DNA from: Bacteroidota bacterium
GTDB lineage: Bacteria; Bacteroidota; Bacteroidia; Bacteroidales; UBA4417
DNA: 64,000 nucleotides
Assembly: GCA_013376995.1 (NCBI GenBank)
Contig: JACAAZ010000018.1
Span: 1-64,000, forward strand
Reading direction: 5' to 3'
Part shown: in pieces, positions 16,726-25,685 of the stretch
Layout: the number at the start of each line of letters is the position of its first letter
Position numbering within the stretch: the first letter of the stretch is position 1
Program-made: the position numbers and the translations under genes
The notes under the pieces: model-generated
What the model was told of the DNA's origin: nothing
What the model saw: the letters and a program-made list of their open reading frames with translations, nothing else
The model's database searches: none

Positions 16726-18099
16726 ATGTACAAAGCTGAAGTAAGAGGTCCGCTGATCCTGGGAAACAAATCATACAGCCAGATCACCAGCGACATTATT
16801 GCGCCCATTGACAATAAAGCCCCGCTCTGGTGGAAAATTGCAATGGGAGTCAGCCTGACCGCTGCCGCCTGGGGAGTTGTGGCCTTATACATGACCGTCC
16901 GCTACGGGCTAGGTACCTGGGCCGTTAATAACTCCGTTGCCTGGGGCTGGGAGATCATCAACTTCGTTTGGTGGATCGGTATCGGTCATGCGGGGACTGC
17001 CTTCTCGATATTCTTGTTGATCCTCCGTCAGAAATGGCGTACGTCCATTAACCGCGCAGCAGAAGCAATGACCGTGTTTGCTGTAATTTGCGCCGCTATC
17101 TTCCCTGCCATTCATATGGGACGCGTCTGGCTTGCATTCTACATTTTCCCATATCCCAATACACGCGGTCCATTGTGGGTGAATTTCAACTCACCACTAT
17201 TCTGGGACTTCATTGCAATCAGCGCTTACCTGCTGATCTCAGCCTCTTTCTGGTATTTCGGAATGGTTCCTGATTTTGCTTCAATTCGTGACAAGGCTAC
17301 CAGCAAGGTAAAAAAAGCCATATACGGTTTACTTGCTTTCGGCTGGACCGGAAGTACCAAAGAATGGTTGCGCTATGAAGGACTAAGTTATATCCTTGGA
17401 GGTATTGCTGCAGTGCTCGTAGTTTCCGTTCACTCTATTGTATCTACCGACTTTGCCAGTTCTGTAATCCCGGGATGGCATACTACCCTTTTCCCGCCTT
17501 ATTTTGTTGTTGGAGCTATCTTTTCCGGATTTGCCATGGTAATGACCCTTATGATCACTATCCGCAAATTTTACAACCTGCAGCAGTATGTTACAGATTC
17601 CCACCTCAATGCAATTGCCCGTATTCTCGTTTTCATTTCCCTGATTATGGGAACTGCTTATGCAACTGAGGTTTTCATTGCCTGGTATGGTGGTAATGAA
17701 TATGAGATGTTCACATTTTTCCATAACCGAATCACCGGGACCTATACATTTATGTTCTGGGCAATGATAACCTGCAATGCAATCATTCCTCAACTTATGT
17801 GGTCAAAGAAGATCCGTAGTAATATCACGGTCTTGTTCATTATCTCACTTATAATAAATGTCGGGATGTGGTACGAGCGTTACAATATCGTAGTTACATC
17901 ATTGGCTAAGGATTATCTGCCTTCTTCCTGGACTGTTTACCACCCAACCTGGGTTGAAGTTGGGATTTATATCGGAACTCTCGGGATATTCCTCACCGGT
18001 GTACTCTTCTTCTTCCGATATATCCCAATGATTGCTATCAGCGAAGTAAAGAGCGTGCTGAAACCAACAAGCGTAACGAAATACACAAAAAACCATTAA
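16726..18099 (+). CDS. actC: Alternative complex III subunit C, NrfD-like quinol-binding membrane protein
   Basis: 457 residues with about ten membrane helices, the NrfD/PsrC-type integral subunit. Conserved features include WWIGIGHAGTAFS near residues 84-97, the HMGRVWLAFY loop and a His/Glu-rich set of helix ends expected around the quinol site. In alternative complex III this subunit binds menaquinol and is proposed to take part in proton handling together with ActF. It lies 57 bases after actB and 15 before actD, in one transcription unit. Confidence 0.94.
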   Translation: MYKAEVRGPLILGNKSYSQITSDIIAPIDNKAPLWWKIAMGVSLTAAAWGVVALYMTVRYGLGTWAVNNSVAWGWEIINFVWWIGIGHAGTAFSIFLLILRQKWRTSINRAAEAMTVFAVICAAIFPAIHMGRVWLAFYIFPYPNTRGPLWVNFNSPLFWDFIAISAYLLISASFWYFGMVPDFASIRDKATSKVKKAIYGLLAFGWTGSTKEWLRYEGLSYILGGIAAVLVVSVHSIVSTDFASSVIPGWHTTLFPPYFVVGAIFSGFAMVMTLMITIRKFYNLQQYVTDSHLNAIARILVFISLIMGTAYATEVFIAWYGGNEYEMFTFFHNRITGTYTFMFWAMITCNAIIPQLMWSKKIRSNITVLFIISLIINVGMWYERYNIVVTSLAKDYLPSSWTVYHPTWVEVGIYIGTLGIFLTGVLFFFRYIPMIAISEVKSVLKPTSVTKYTKNH

Positions 18100-18114
18100 T
18101 CTTCACGAAACATC

Positions 18115-18630
18115 ATGAGCAAACCCTATTTCATAAGCGTTTTTGATGATGAGCAGAAATTGCTTGCCGGTATAAAAGCGGCAAAAGATAAGAATGTGAA
18201 GATCGATGAGATCTACACCCCTTATCCCATGCACGAAGTCATTGAAGCTATGGGTAAAAAATCCCGCTTCACCTTTGCAGCTTTTGTATATGGATTCCTG
18301 GCAGTAATCAGTATTCTATCCTTCCTGTATTATACTTCTGTGATCGATTGGCCAATAAACTATGGTGGTAAGCCTACCAGTGCTTTCCCATCATTCATCA
18401 TTATTACACTGGTCCTTACAATCGCTTCCATTACCATCCTGAGCCTTTTTACATTTTCGATAAGGGCAAAGATATACCCCGGCAAGAAGTACATAATGCC
18501 TGACCTGCGAGCTACTGATGACAAGTTTATCATGGTATTCGAAGAAGAAAATTCAGGCAGCAAGTTTGAAGATCTGAATAAGATGCTGATGGACTGTGGT
18601 GCTGAAGAAGTCTATAAAAAAGAACTTTAA
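18115..18630 (+). CDS. actD: Alternative complex III subunit D (DUF3341)
   Basis: 171 residues. An N-terminal soluble part (PYFISVFDDEQKLLAGIKAAKD...IDEIYTPYP, quoted by its ends) precedes two membrane helices (about 53-73 and 90-111) and a short soluble C-terminus. This is the DUF3341 pattern of ActD, a structural subunit without cofactors. It follows actC by 15 bases. Confidence 0.92.
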   Translation: MSKPYFISVFDDEQKLLAGIKAAKDKNVKIDEIYTPYPMHEVIEAMGKKSRFTFAAFVYGFLAVISILSFLYYTSVIDWPINYGGKPTSAFPSFIIITLVLTIASITILSLFTFSIRAKIYPGKKYIMPDLRATDDKFIMVFEEENSGSKFEDLNKMLMDCGAEEVYKKEL

Positions 18631-18670
18631 CCTGTTAAATTTACTATCGATGGGTTATTCAAGAGATATT

Positions 18671-19234
18671 ATGAACAGATTCCTTTTCCCTGTTGCTGTC
18701 CTGACAGTACTGGCCTTTTCGTCATGCGACCGAACCCGTAACCAGAAAGGTTATGAGTACTTCCCCGACATGGCACATTCCCTGGCATTTGAAACCTACA
18801 CACCGAACAAGGTGTTTGCAAATGGGATGACCGAACAAATGCCTGTCGCCGGAACAATTCCAAGAGGTATTATTCCTTACCAGTATCCAGCTACTCCTGA
18901 AGGCAGAACATTGGCCGGCAAGGAATTGGTGTGCACATTGGAGGTAAACCAGCAGAACCTTGACAGAGGTAAAGCAGAATTCACCATTTTCTGTATTGGA
19001 TGTCATGGCCCTGCAGGCGATGGGAAAGGCCACCTTTTTACCAGCGGAAAGTTCACCATGCAACCCGCCTCCCTGATCAATGAAAGGATGACTATTGCCC
19101 CGATTGGTGAGATTTTCCATGTCATTACCCTTGGATGGAATACTATGGGCGCACATGGTCCCCAGATCCGCCCGGATGACCGCTGGAGGATTGCCATGTA
19201 TGTTAAGAATGAATTGCAAAAGAAAACGAATTAA
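18671..19234 (+). CDS. actE: Alternative complex III subunit E, monoheme cytochrome c lipoprotein
   Basis: 187 residues from this start. It has a lipoprotein signal peptide (MNRFLFPVAV..LAFSSC, lipidated cysteine C19) and a periplasmic cytochrome c domain with the heme motif CIGCH followed by GPAGDGKG. In the complex it is a monoheme subunit near the exit of the electron path to the oxidase. Upstream in-frame starts at 18596 (inside actD) and 18650 exist, but the ATG at 18671 gives a normal lipoprotein signal; 18650 remains possible. It is preceded by actD and followed by actF after 14 bases. Confidence 0.9.
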   Translation: MNRFLFPVAVLTVLAFSSCDRTRNQKGYEYFPDMAHSLAFETYTPNKVFANGMTEQMPVAGTIPRGIIPYQYPATPEGRTLAGKELVCTLEVNQQNLDRGKAEFTIFCIGCHGPAGDGKGHLFTSGKFTMQPASLINERMTIAPIGEIFHVITLGWNTMGAHGPQIRPDDRWRIAMYVKNELQKKTN

Positions 19235-19248
19235 TAAGGCTTTACCTT

Positions 19249-20412
19249 ATGGATACCAACGTAACGCTATCGAAGAAGTATAACATGATTGCCTTTGGGC
19301 TGATGGCCATCGGTCTACTGGCTCTTGCCTATGGTTTCTTTACCACCGCTGGGCGCACATGGGCCAATATTCTTCTGAACAATTACTATTTCCTTTCCCT
19401 CACCATGGGAGCCAGTTTTTTCTTCTGCCTCCAGTATATAACACAATCCGGGTGGTCGGCTATGTTCCGCAGGGTTCCGGAAGCCATTATGACCTATATT
19501 CCTTATGCAGGAGTTGTTATGCTGCTTCTTTTCTTTGGGGTTCAGAATATCTATCATTGGGCTATCCATGATGCTTCCGTTAATGATGCAATTATAGCCC
19601 ATAAGTCTCCCTATTTGAATGTTCCTTTCTTTTTCATTCGCATCCTGATCATTTTCGCAGCCTGGATCATTCTCACCCGTTACCTTCGTAAACTGTCACT
19701 GGAAGAAGACAAAATAGGCGGTACCCAATACCTCGAAAAAATAGAATTCTGGTCGAAAGTGTTCATTTTTGTCCTGGCTATTACTTTCTCTATAGGAGCT
19801 TTTGATTGGATCATGTCAATTGAAGTCCATTGGTTCAGCACCATCTTTGCCTTCAAATCCTTTGCTTCAGCATTTTACCATGGCACTGCCCTGGTAGCCC
19901 TGATAGTCATTCTGCTTCACGAAAGAGGCTATTTCCCGCAGTTAAATGAAAGCCACCTGCTTGATTTTTCAAGATATATGTTTGGTCTGAGCATAATTTG
20001 GGGTTATCTTTACTTTGCTCAATTCATGTTGATCTGGTTTTCTAACCTGCCTGAGGAAACAATTTACTATGTCAAACGTTGGAATAACGGATGGGTAGTT
20101 TTCTTTATACTCAACTTTGCTATAAACTGGTTAATACCATTTGTACTCCTGTTGCCTCAGAAGCTCGACAAGAACATTAAGGTGGTAAAATACATTGCCA
20201 TTCTTTTACTGGTAGGAATGTGGCTTGAGCAGTATGAACTTGTAATGCCTGAACTTACTACAACTCCTCATTTTGGTATTGTTGAAATAGGTGGAATTGT
20301 ATGTTTCGCAGGTTTGTTCATGTTCGTAATAGGAAGAGCATTGATTAAAGCACCACTCATCCCTAAAAACCATCCATACATTGAAGAAAGTCTTTACCAT
20401 CATGTACATTAA
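19249..20412 (+). CDS. actF: Alternative complex III subunit F, integral membrane protein
   Basis: 387 residues with about ten membrane helices, related to ActC within the complex but with its own signature segments: the IMSIEVHWFSTIFAFKSF loop in the middle and the later FSRYMFGLSIIWGYLYFAQF. ActF has no cofactors in known structures and is thought to help with proton translocation. Its 3' end overlaps the sco start by 11 bases, pointing to translational coupling. Confidence 0.93.
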   Translation: MDTNVTLSKKYNMIAFGLMAIGLLALAYGFFTTAGRTWANILLNNYYFLSLTMGASFFFCLQYITQSGWSAMFRRVPEAIMTYIPYAGVVMLLLFFGVQNIYHWAIHDASVNDAIIAHKSPYLNVPFFFIRILIIFAAWIILTRYLRKLSLEEDKIGGTQYLEKIEFWSKVFIFVLAITFSIGAFDWIMSIEVHWFSTIFAFKSFASAFYHGTALVALIVILLHERGYFPQLNESHLLDFSRYMFGLSIIWGYLYFAQFMLIWFSNLPEETIYYVKRWNNGWVVFFILNFAINWLIPFVLLLPQKLDKNIKVVKYIAILLLVGMWLEQYELVMPELTTTPHFGIVEIGGIVCFAGLFMFVIGRALIKAPLIPKNHPYIEESLYHHVH

Positions 20413-21232
20413 TGGGAGGTACAATTTTACAAGATTAGCCACTTGGCTAGCGCTGCCGGCATTGCTGGCAGTTTTGCTTTTATTTGGGAGTTCCCGATTG
20501 TTAGCGGCTTCACAAAAGCCTTTAGAAGTGGGGATCACTGAACAGTTGGACCAATACATCCCTGCTGATATCCTGCTTACGGATGTTAACGGCAAGCAAG
20601 TCAACCTGAAGCAGTTGATTAACAAGCCTACTGTTCTAAATTTTGTATACTTCCGCTGTCCGGGAATCTGCAGCCCGTTGATGAACGGCCTTGCCGAAGT
20701 CATTAACAAGGCAGGCCTGCAACTGGGCAAAGATTACCAGGTGATTACCATTAGTTTCGATTGCCATGAAGGATCAGACCTTGCCTTCCACAAACGGCAG
20801 AACTATCTCAAGAAACTGGACTATAAGGCTGATAGTGCCGGCTGGCTTTTCCTCACAGGTGACAGCCTCAATATTCAACGGGTAACCAAAGCATCCGGAT
20901 TTGGATTTAAAATCGTCGGAACGGAGTTCATGCACGAAGGCGCGCTCATCATGGTTAGCCCGAAAGGCAAGATAACCCGCTATCTTAAAGGGATCAGTTT
21001 CCTCCCTTTCGAATTCAAACTCGCACTGATTGAAGCATCAGCCGGGAAATCATCACCAACAGTCAGCAATGTAATCCAGTTCTGCTTTAAATATGATCCG
21101 GCAACTCAGCATTATGTCCTGGATATTACCAAGATATCTGCCACCATTATCATTTTCCTTGCTTTGGCATTATTGAGCTACCTGCTGATAAAATCCAGGA
21201 AGAGAAGAATAAAGCCCAATGCTGGCCAGTGA
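20402..21232 (+). CDS. sco: SCO1/SenC family copper chaperone
   Basis: 276 residues from the ATG at 20402; a longer reading would need a TTG at 20381. It has an N-terminal membrane anchor or signal (about 11-33), a thioredoxin-like periplasmic domain with the copper-binding pair FRCPGIC and the distal histidine in EFMHEGA, and a second membrane segment near the C-terminus (about 248-266) that simple Sco proteins often lack. Sco proteins mature the CuA site of cytochrome oxidase subunit II, and here the gene sits between the complex III and oxidase genes. Confidence 0.93.
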   Translation: MYINGRYNFTRLATWLALPALLAVLLLFGSSRLLAASQKPLEVGITEQLDQYIPADILLTDVNGKQVNLKQLINKPTVLNFVYFRCPGICSPLMNGLAEVINKAGLQLGKDYQVITISFDCHEGSDLAFHKRQNYLKKLDYKADSAGWLFLTGDSLNIQRVTKASGFGFKIVGTEFMHEGALIMVSPKGKITRYLKGISFLPFEFKLALIEASAGKSSPTVSNVIQFCFKYDPATQHYVLDITKISATIIIFLALALLSYLLIKSRKRRIKPNAGQ

Positions 21233-21294
21233 CATACATGAACCTAACACTCAAACTATAGTAGATTAAGCTAAAAATCAACCAATTAAATAAT

Positions 21295-22911
21295 ATGAGC
21301 GGAACAACTACAACGCAACGAATGCCCAGCTACCTTGAATACAAGGGACGATTTAAAGGGCTTGCCGGCTGGCTGCTTTCAACCGATCACAAAAGAATCG
21401 CATTGCTTTACCTCTATTCGCAGATCACTTTCTTTCTGGCAGGGGTTGTAATGGGGATCTTTATGAAAATCGAATTGATGGCTCCGGGCCAGCAAATCAT
21501 GGGGCCTGCCACCTATAATGCCCTCTTCACAGTCCATGGATTGACAATGATTTTCCTGTTCATTATTCCCGGGCTGGCAGCATCCTTTGGAAACTTCTTT
21601 CTACCCATTATGATCGGGGCAAAAGATGTTGCCTTCCCGAAACTAAACCTCTTTTCATGGTATCTGTTCATGGGCGGAGCTATCATTGTTTTGATAGGGA
21701 TATTTACCGGTGATGGCCCTCCCGATACCGGCTGGACCTTTTATGCTCCCTATAGCCTAAAAACCAATACAAATGTTGTCCTTACAGTATTTGGAGCTTT
21801 CGTCCTGGGATTTTCATCTGTATTAACAGGGTTAAACTTTATAGTCACCATCCACCAGATGCGTGCCCCCGGGATGGGATTTTTCAGAATGCCCCTGTTT
21901 ATCTGGGCTATGTATGGCACTTCATGGATCCAACTACTGGCAACACCTGTTGTTGGAATTACATTTATCATGGTAATATTCGACAGGGTAATGGGAATAG
22001 GATTTTTTGATCCTGCAAAGGGAGGTGATCCAATTCTCTTTCAGCATCTCTTCTGGATATATTCGCATCCGGCAGTGTATATAATGATCCTGCCAGCCAT
22101 GGGTGCAATTACCGAAATCATAACTACTTTTTCTAACAGGGTAGTATTCGGATACAAAGCAATTGCAATGTCAAGCCTGGCCATAGCTTTTGTAGGGTAC
22201 CTTGTATGGGGCCATCATATGTTTACTTCCGGCATGAGTGATACTGCCCGGCTTGTATTTTCGCTACTTACTTTCCTTGTCGCTATTCCCAGCGCTATCA
22301 AAGTATTTAACTGGTCCGCCACTATGTACAAAGGTTCCATTGACCTGCAGCCTCCTTTCTGGTGGGCGATGGCTTTCCTATTTGTTTTTATGATTGGAGG
22401 TCTCACGGGATTGGTTCTTGGAAGCGTTGCCACCGATGTTCACGTTCATGACACTATGTTTGTTGTTGCACATTTCCACTATATAGTGTTTGGCGGTGCA
22501 GGCCTGGCATTTTTTGCAGCCCTCCACTACTGGTTCCCGAAGATGTGGGGAAAAATGTATAATAAGAAAGTTGCAAATATCGGTTTGCTTATCCTTTTCA
22601 TTGGATTCAATACACTCTACTTCCCAATGTTCATACTGGGAATAATGGGTATGCCGCGCAGGTATTATGATTACCTTCCTGAATTTGCCACTCCAAACTT
22701 AATTTCGACTGTTGGATCCTGGATTTTAGCTCTGGGCTTAATTATAGTTATTGTTAATCTGCTTAGAGCAAAAAAAGCCCCACCCGAAATCATCGACAAT
22801 CCCTGGAATGGTAGAACCTTGGAATGGAAGATCCAATCGCCTCCAACCCTGGAGAATTTTGAAGAAATCCCGGTAATTGATCATGGTCCGTATGACCTAA
22901 TAAAAGAATAA
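21295..22911 (+). CDS. ctaD: Cytochrome c oxidase subunit I (caa3 type, A2 family)
   Basis: 538 residues and about twelve helices: the catalytic subunit with low-spin heme, heme-copper centre and proton channels. Visible motifs are the CuB/tyrosine motif YSHPAVY (histidine and the crosslinked tyrosine), the WGHHMF pair of CuB histidines, and AHFHYIVFGG with the heme histidines. YS in place of the GHPE glutamate motif indicates an A2-type heme-copper oxidase. It starts 62 bases after sco and ends four bases before ctaE. Confidence 0.97.
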   Translation: MSGTTTTQRMPSYLEYKGRFKGLAGWLLSTDHKRIALLYLYSQITFFLAGVVMGIFMKIELMAPGQQIMGPATYNALFTVHGLTMIFLFIIPGLAASFGNFFLPIMIGAKDVAFPKLNLFSWYLFMGGAIIVLIGIFTGDGPPDTGWTFYAPYSLKTNTNVVLTVFGAFVLGFSSVLTGLNFIVTIHQMRAPGMGFFRMPLFIWAMYGTSWIQLLATPVVGITFIMVIFDRVMGIGFFDPAKGGDPILFQHLFWIYSHPAVYIMILPAMGAITEIITTFSNRVVFGYKAIAMSSLAIAFVGYLVWGHHMFTSGMSDTARLVFSLLTFLVAIPSAIKVFNWSATMYKGSIDLQPPFWWAMAFLFVFMIGGLTGLVLGSVATDVHVHDTMFVVAHFHYIVFGGAGLAFFAALHYWFPKMWGKMYNKKVANIGLLILFIGFNTLYFPMFILGIMGMPRRYYDYLPEFATPNLISTVGSWILALGLIIVIVNLLRAKKAPPEIIDNPWNGRTLEWKIQSPPTLENFEEIPVIDHGPYDLIKE

Positions 22912-22915
22912 AACT

Positions 22916-23539
22916 ATGGAACATAACGCAACTACACTTTCAACTCATGAGCATTACGATCCTGTAGGCGCCAAACTTGGGATGTGGCTTTTTATTTTCA
23001 CTGAAATGCTGCTGTTCGGGGCCTTGTTCATAGTTTATTCAGTATATCGCTACCGCCATCCAGTTGAATTTCACCTCGCCAACCAGGAACTGAATGTCAC
23101 AATAGGCTTTATCAATACTGTAATACTTCTAATCAGTTCGGCCACTGTCGCAATGTCGATAACAGCAATGCAAAAGGGAAACAAGAAACTTACCATGATC
23201 TTTCTCTTGATTACCCTGCTATTGGCAGTTGTATTCCTTATCAATAAATACTTTGAATGGGGTGCTAAGATCCATCATGGAATCTATCCCGGTTCTGAAT
23301 TTCTGCTCAGCCTGAGCCATGGTGATATTCTTTTCTTTGGCTTGTACTTCTTTATGACAGGCTTGCATGCTATTCATATAATTGTCGGAATGGTAATACT
23401 TATCTGGGTGTTTGTAAGGGTCAAACAAGGCAGAGTAAATATTAACCGCTATGCTCTGCTTGAAAACGGAGGTCTTTACTGGCACCTTGTTGACCTGATC
23501 TGGATCTTTCTATTCCCGTTATTCTACTTAATTCATTGA
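22916..23539 (+). CDS. ctaE: Cytochrome c oxidase subunit III
   Basis: 207 residues with about five membrane helices, the short form found in caa3-type oxidases. Typical segments are GMWLFIFTEMLLFGALF near the N-terminus, GLHAIHIIVGM with a conserved histidine, and WHLVDLIWIFLFPLFYL at the end. It stabilises subunit I and its proton uptake. The preceding gap is four bases. Confidence 0.95.
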   Translation: MEHNATTLSTHEHYDPVGAKLGMWLFIFTEMLLFGALFIVYSVYRYRHPVEFHLANQELNVTIGFINTVILLISSATVAMSITAMQKGNKKLTMIFLLITLLLAVVFLINKYFEWGAKIHHGIYPGSEFLLSLSHGDILFFGLYFFMTGLHAIHIIVGMVILIWVFVRVKQGRVNINRYALLENGGLYWHLVDLIWIFLFPLFYLIH

Positions 23540-23544
23540 TCGTT

Positions 23545-23829
23545 ATGGAAGAACATAAGACTCATATATCCAGCTACGGCAATCATCTGTTTGTATTGCT
23601 GTGCCTAATTACACTTACCACAATTACAGTAGCCATAACCTCTGTGCAACTGGGAGCCTTCAATACCACCGCAGCCATGATCATAGCATCCACCAAGGCT
23701 GCCATTGTGCTGCTCTATTTCATGCACCTGAAGTTCGATGAAAAGATTTTTCGGTTCATGGTTACTCTTGTTCTTGCAATCTATGTTGTTGTAATTGTTA
23801 TCACTTTCTTCGATTACCTATACCGTTAA
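23545..23829 (+). CDS. ctaF: Cytochrome c oxidase subunit IV (small membrane subunit)
   Basis: 94 residues and three membrane helices, matching the bacterial caa3 subunit IV family (HLFVLLCLITLTTITV near the start, STKAAIVLLYFMHLKFDEK in the middle). The ATG at 23545 is preferred over a TTG at 23536 that overlaps the ctaE stop. It sits between ctaE and ctaC, in the same block. Confidence 0.9.
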   Translation: MEEHKTHISSYGNHLFVLLCLITLTTITVAITSVQLGAFNTTAAMIIASTKAAIVLLYFMHLKFDEKIFRFMVTLVLAIYVVVIVITFFDYLYR

Positions 23830-23833
23830 GCCT

Positions 23834-24778
23834 ATGTATACAGGATATTCAAATTTTGCCTCAAGTGTAGACACTGCATTTTTATTCATCCTAGGTGTCT
23901 CAGTCATCTTCCTGGTAGGTATTACTGGCGTAATTATCTACTTCATTATCAAATACAATAAGAAACGTCATCCGGTTGCTGAAGAAATTGAAGGAAGCAA
24001 TAAACTAGAGATAATTTGGACAGTAATCCCAACGATCCTCGTATTGATCATGTTCTGGGTTGGGTGGAAAGCTTACATACCCGAACGCAGGATTCCAAAA
24101 GATGCTCTCCAGGTTAAAGTCACTGCCCAGATGTGGAGCTGGAGATTTGAATATGATAATGGTAAAGTAACTGATACTTTGATTGTTCCACAGGGTAAAA
24201 ATGTTGTTTTACTGCTCAAATCGATGGATGTTATACATGCCGTTTATATTCCTGCTTTCCGCATCAAGGAGGATGTAGTTCCCGGGCGGGAAAAATCCAT
24301 GTGGTTTAAGTCGGATGTTCCGGGCACCTATGATCTTTTCTGTGCTGAATATTGCGGATTACGACATTCCTATATGCTTTCAGCTGTTAAAGTTCTACCC
24401 CAGGATCAGTTCAATGCCTGGTTTGCTGCGACACCCCCAAAAATGGATTCTGCCGCTGCTTCAGTTCCTGGTGCTGCCGGTAAACTCCTCGTTCAAAGTA
24501 AAGCATGTATTGCATGCCATACCTTTGATGGATCTAAATTGGTTGGACCTTCGTTCAAAGGAATCTTCGGGCACAAAGTAACTGTAGAAACCGATGGCAA
24601 GGAACGTGAAATCGTCGTTAATGAGGAATATATTAAACGTTCTATCCTTGACCCAACTGCTGACGTTGTGAAAGGTTTTCAGAAAGGCCAGATGGTTTCC
24701 TATAAGGGACAACTTACGGATGATGAGATAGCCAAGATCATCGAATTCATCAAAACACTTGGAGACGAAAAAGATTAA
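23834..24778 (+). CDS. ctaC: Cytochrome c oxidase subunit II fused to cytochrome c (caa3)
   Basis: 314 residues from the ATG at 23834; an upstream start at 23795 would overlap subunit IV. Two membrane helices (about 12-36 and 58-78) precede a periplasmic cupredoxin domain with the CuA site CAEYCGLRHSYM and the distal histidine in DVIHAVY. A C-terminal cytochrome c domain has CIACH. The fusion defines a caa3 oxidase that can take electrons directly from alternative complex III. The last 20 bases overlap ctaB. Confidence 0.95.
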   Translation: MYTGYSNFASSVDTAFLFILGVSVIFLVGITGVIIYFIIKYNKKRHPVAEEIEGSNKLEIIWTVIPTILVLIMFWVGWKAYIPERRIPKDALQVKVTAQMWSWRFEYDNGKVTDTLIVPQGKNVVLLLKSMDVIHAVYIPAFRIKEDVVPGREKSMWFKSDVPGTYDLFCAEYCGLRHSYMLSAVKVLPQDQFNAWFAATPPKMDSAAASVPGAAGKLLVQSKACIACHTFDGSKLVGPSFKGIFGHKVTVETDGKEREIVVNEEYIKRSILDPTADVVKGFQKGQMVSYKGQLTDDEIAKIIEFIKTLGDEKD

Positions 24779-25637
24779 CATACGTGATATCCTGAAAGTA
24801 ATTTTTCAACTGGGAAAGGTTCGAATATCAATCCCTGTTGCATTTACTACATTCACAGGATATGTTCTAAGCCGTGGTAAGGCAGATGCCGGATTTATTT
24901 TACCGGTAACCGGCATTTTCCTCCTGGCATGCGGAGCTTCGGCACTGAACCAGATCCAGGAGTTTGGTATTGATAAGCGTATGAACCGTACGCAAAACAG
25001 GCCTCTTCCTTCAGGCAGAACAAGTCTTCCCGCTGCATGGATTATCACCCTGGCATTCTTCTTTGGAGGAAGCCTTGTGCTTTTGCTCGGACCTGGCTTC
25101 GAAACTTTCTGTGTCGGAATAGCGACATTTGCCTGGTATAATGCTATTTACACACCTCTTAAAAAAGTTACAGCTTTTGCAGCAGTATACGGATCAATGG
25201 TAGGTGCATTGCCGCCCCTTGCAGGATGGGTTGCGGGTGGAGGAAGTATTATTGATAACCGGGCAATTATCCTGGCATTCTTCTTCTTCATTGGACAGAT
25301 CCCTCATTTCTGGCTTCTCTTGTTAAAATTCGGCAAACAATATGAAGAAGCTGATCTTCCTTCATTGACAAAGCTGCTTTCCATAATCCAGATCAAAAGG
25401 CTAACCTTCATCTGGATTGCCGCAACGGGAGTGACTGCTTTTGCACTGCCCGTTTTCAAAGTTGTTGACCAACTTTGGGCTTCAATTGCTGTTATTATTC
25501 TTTCTATCGGGATTATACTCTTTTTCGCCAGGCTTCTGTTTAAAAGCGTTGAGTTCAAGGTGGGCAGGTCTTTTGTATTCATCAATGTGTATTACCTGTT
25601 TATAATGCTGATATTGATTGGCAGCAAAACATTTTAA
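24759..25637 (+). CDS. ctaB: Heme O synthase (protoheme IX farnesyltransferase)
   Basis: 292 residues, UbiA-family prenyltransferase with about eight or nine membrane helices. It farnesylates heme b to heme O, the first step toward heme A for the oxidase. Diagnostic are NQIQEFGIDKRMNRT (aspartate-rich motif) and RPLPSG. No ATG exists in frame before that motif, so translation most likely begins at the TTG at 24759, inside the end of ctaC. No heme A synthase (ctaA) gene is in the block or elsewhere in the window. Confidence 0.93.
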   Translation: METKKINIRDILKVIFQLGKVRISIPVAFTTFTGYVLSRGKADAGFILPVTGIFLLACGASALNQIQEFGIDKRMNRTQNRPLPSGRTSLPAAWIITLAFFFGGSLVLLLGPGFETFCVGIATFAWYNAIYTPLKKVTAFAAVYGSMVGALPPLAGWVAGGGSIIDNRAIILAFFFFIGQIPHFWLLLLKFGKQYEEADLPSLTKLLSIIQIKRLTFIWIAATGVTAFALPVFKVVDQLWASIAVIILSIGIILFFARLLFKSVEFKVGRSFVFINVYYLFIMLILIGSKTF

Positions 25638-25685
25638 TCTGTTAGCTCACTCATTTTTTGATTTTTCATCTCAAAACACTTCATC

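Noticed and set aside
18596-18670. Longer actE reading overlapping actD
   Set aside because: It would bury the lipoprotein signal 25 residues inside; the start at 18671 gives a normal signal.
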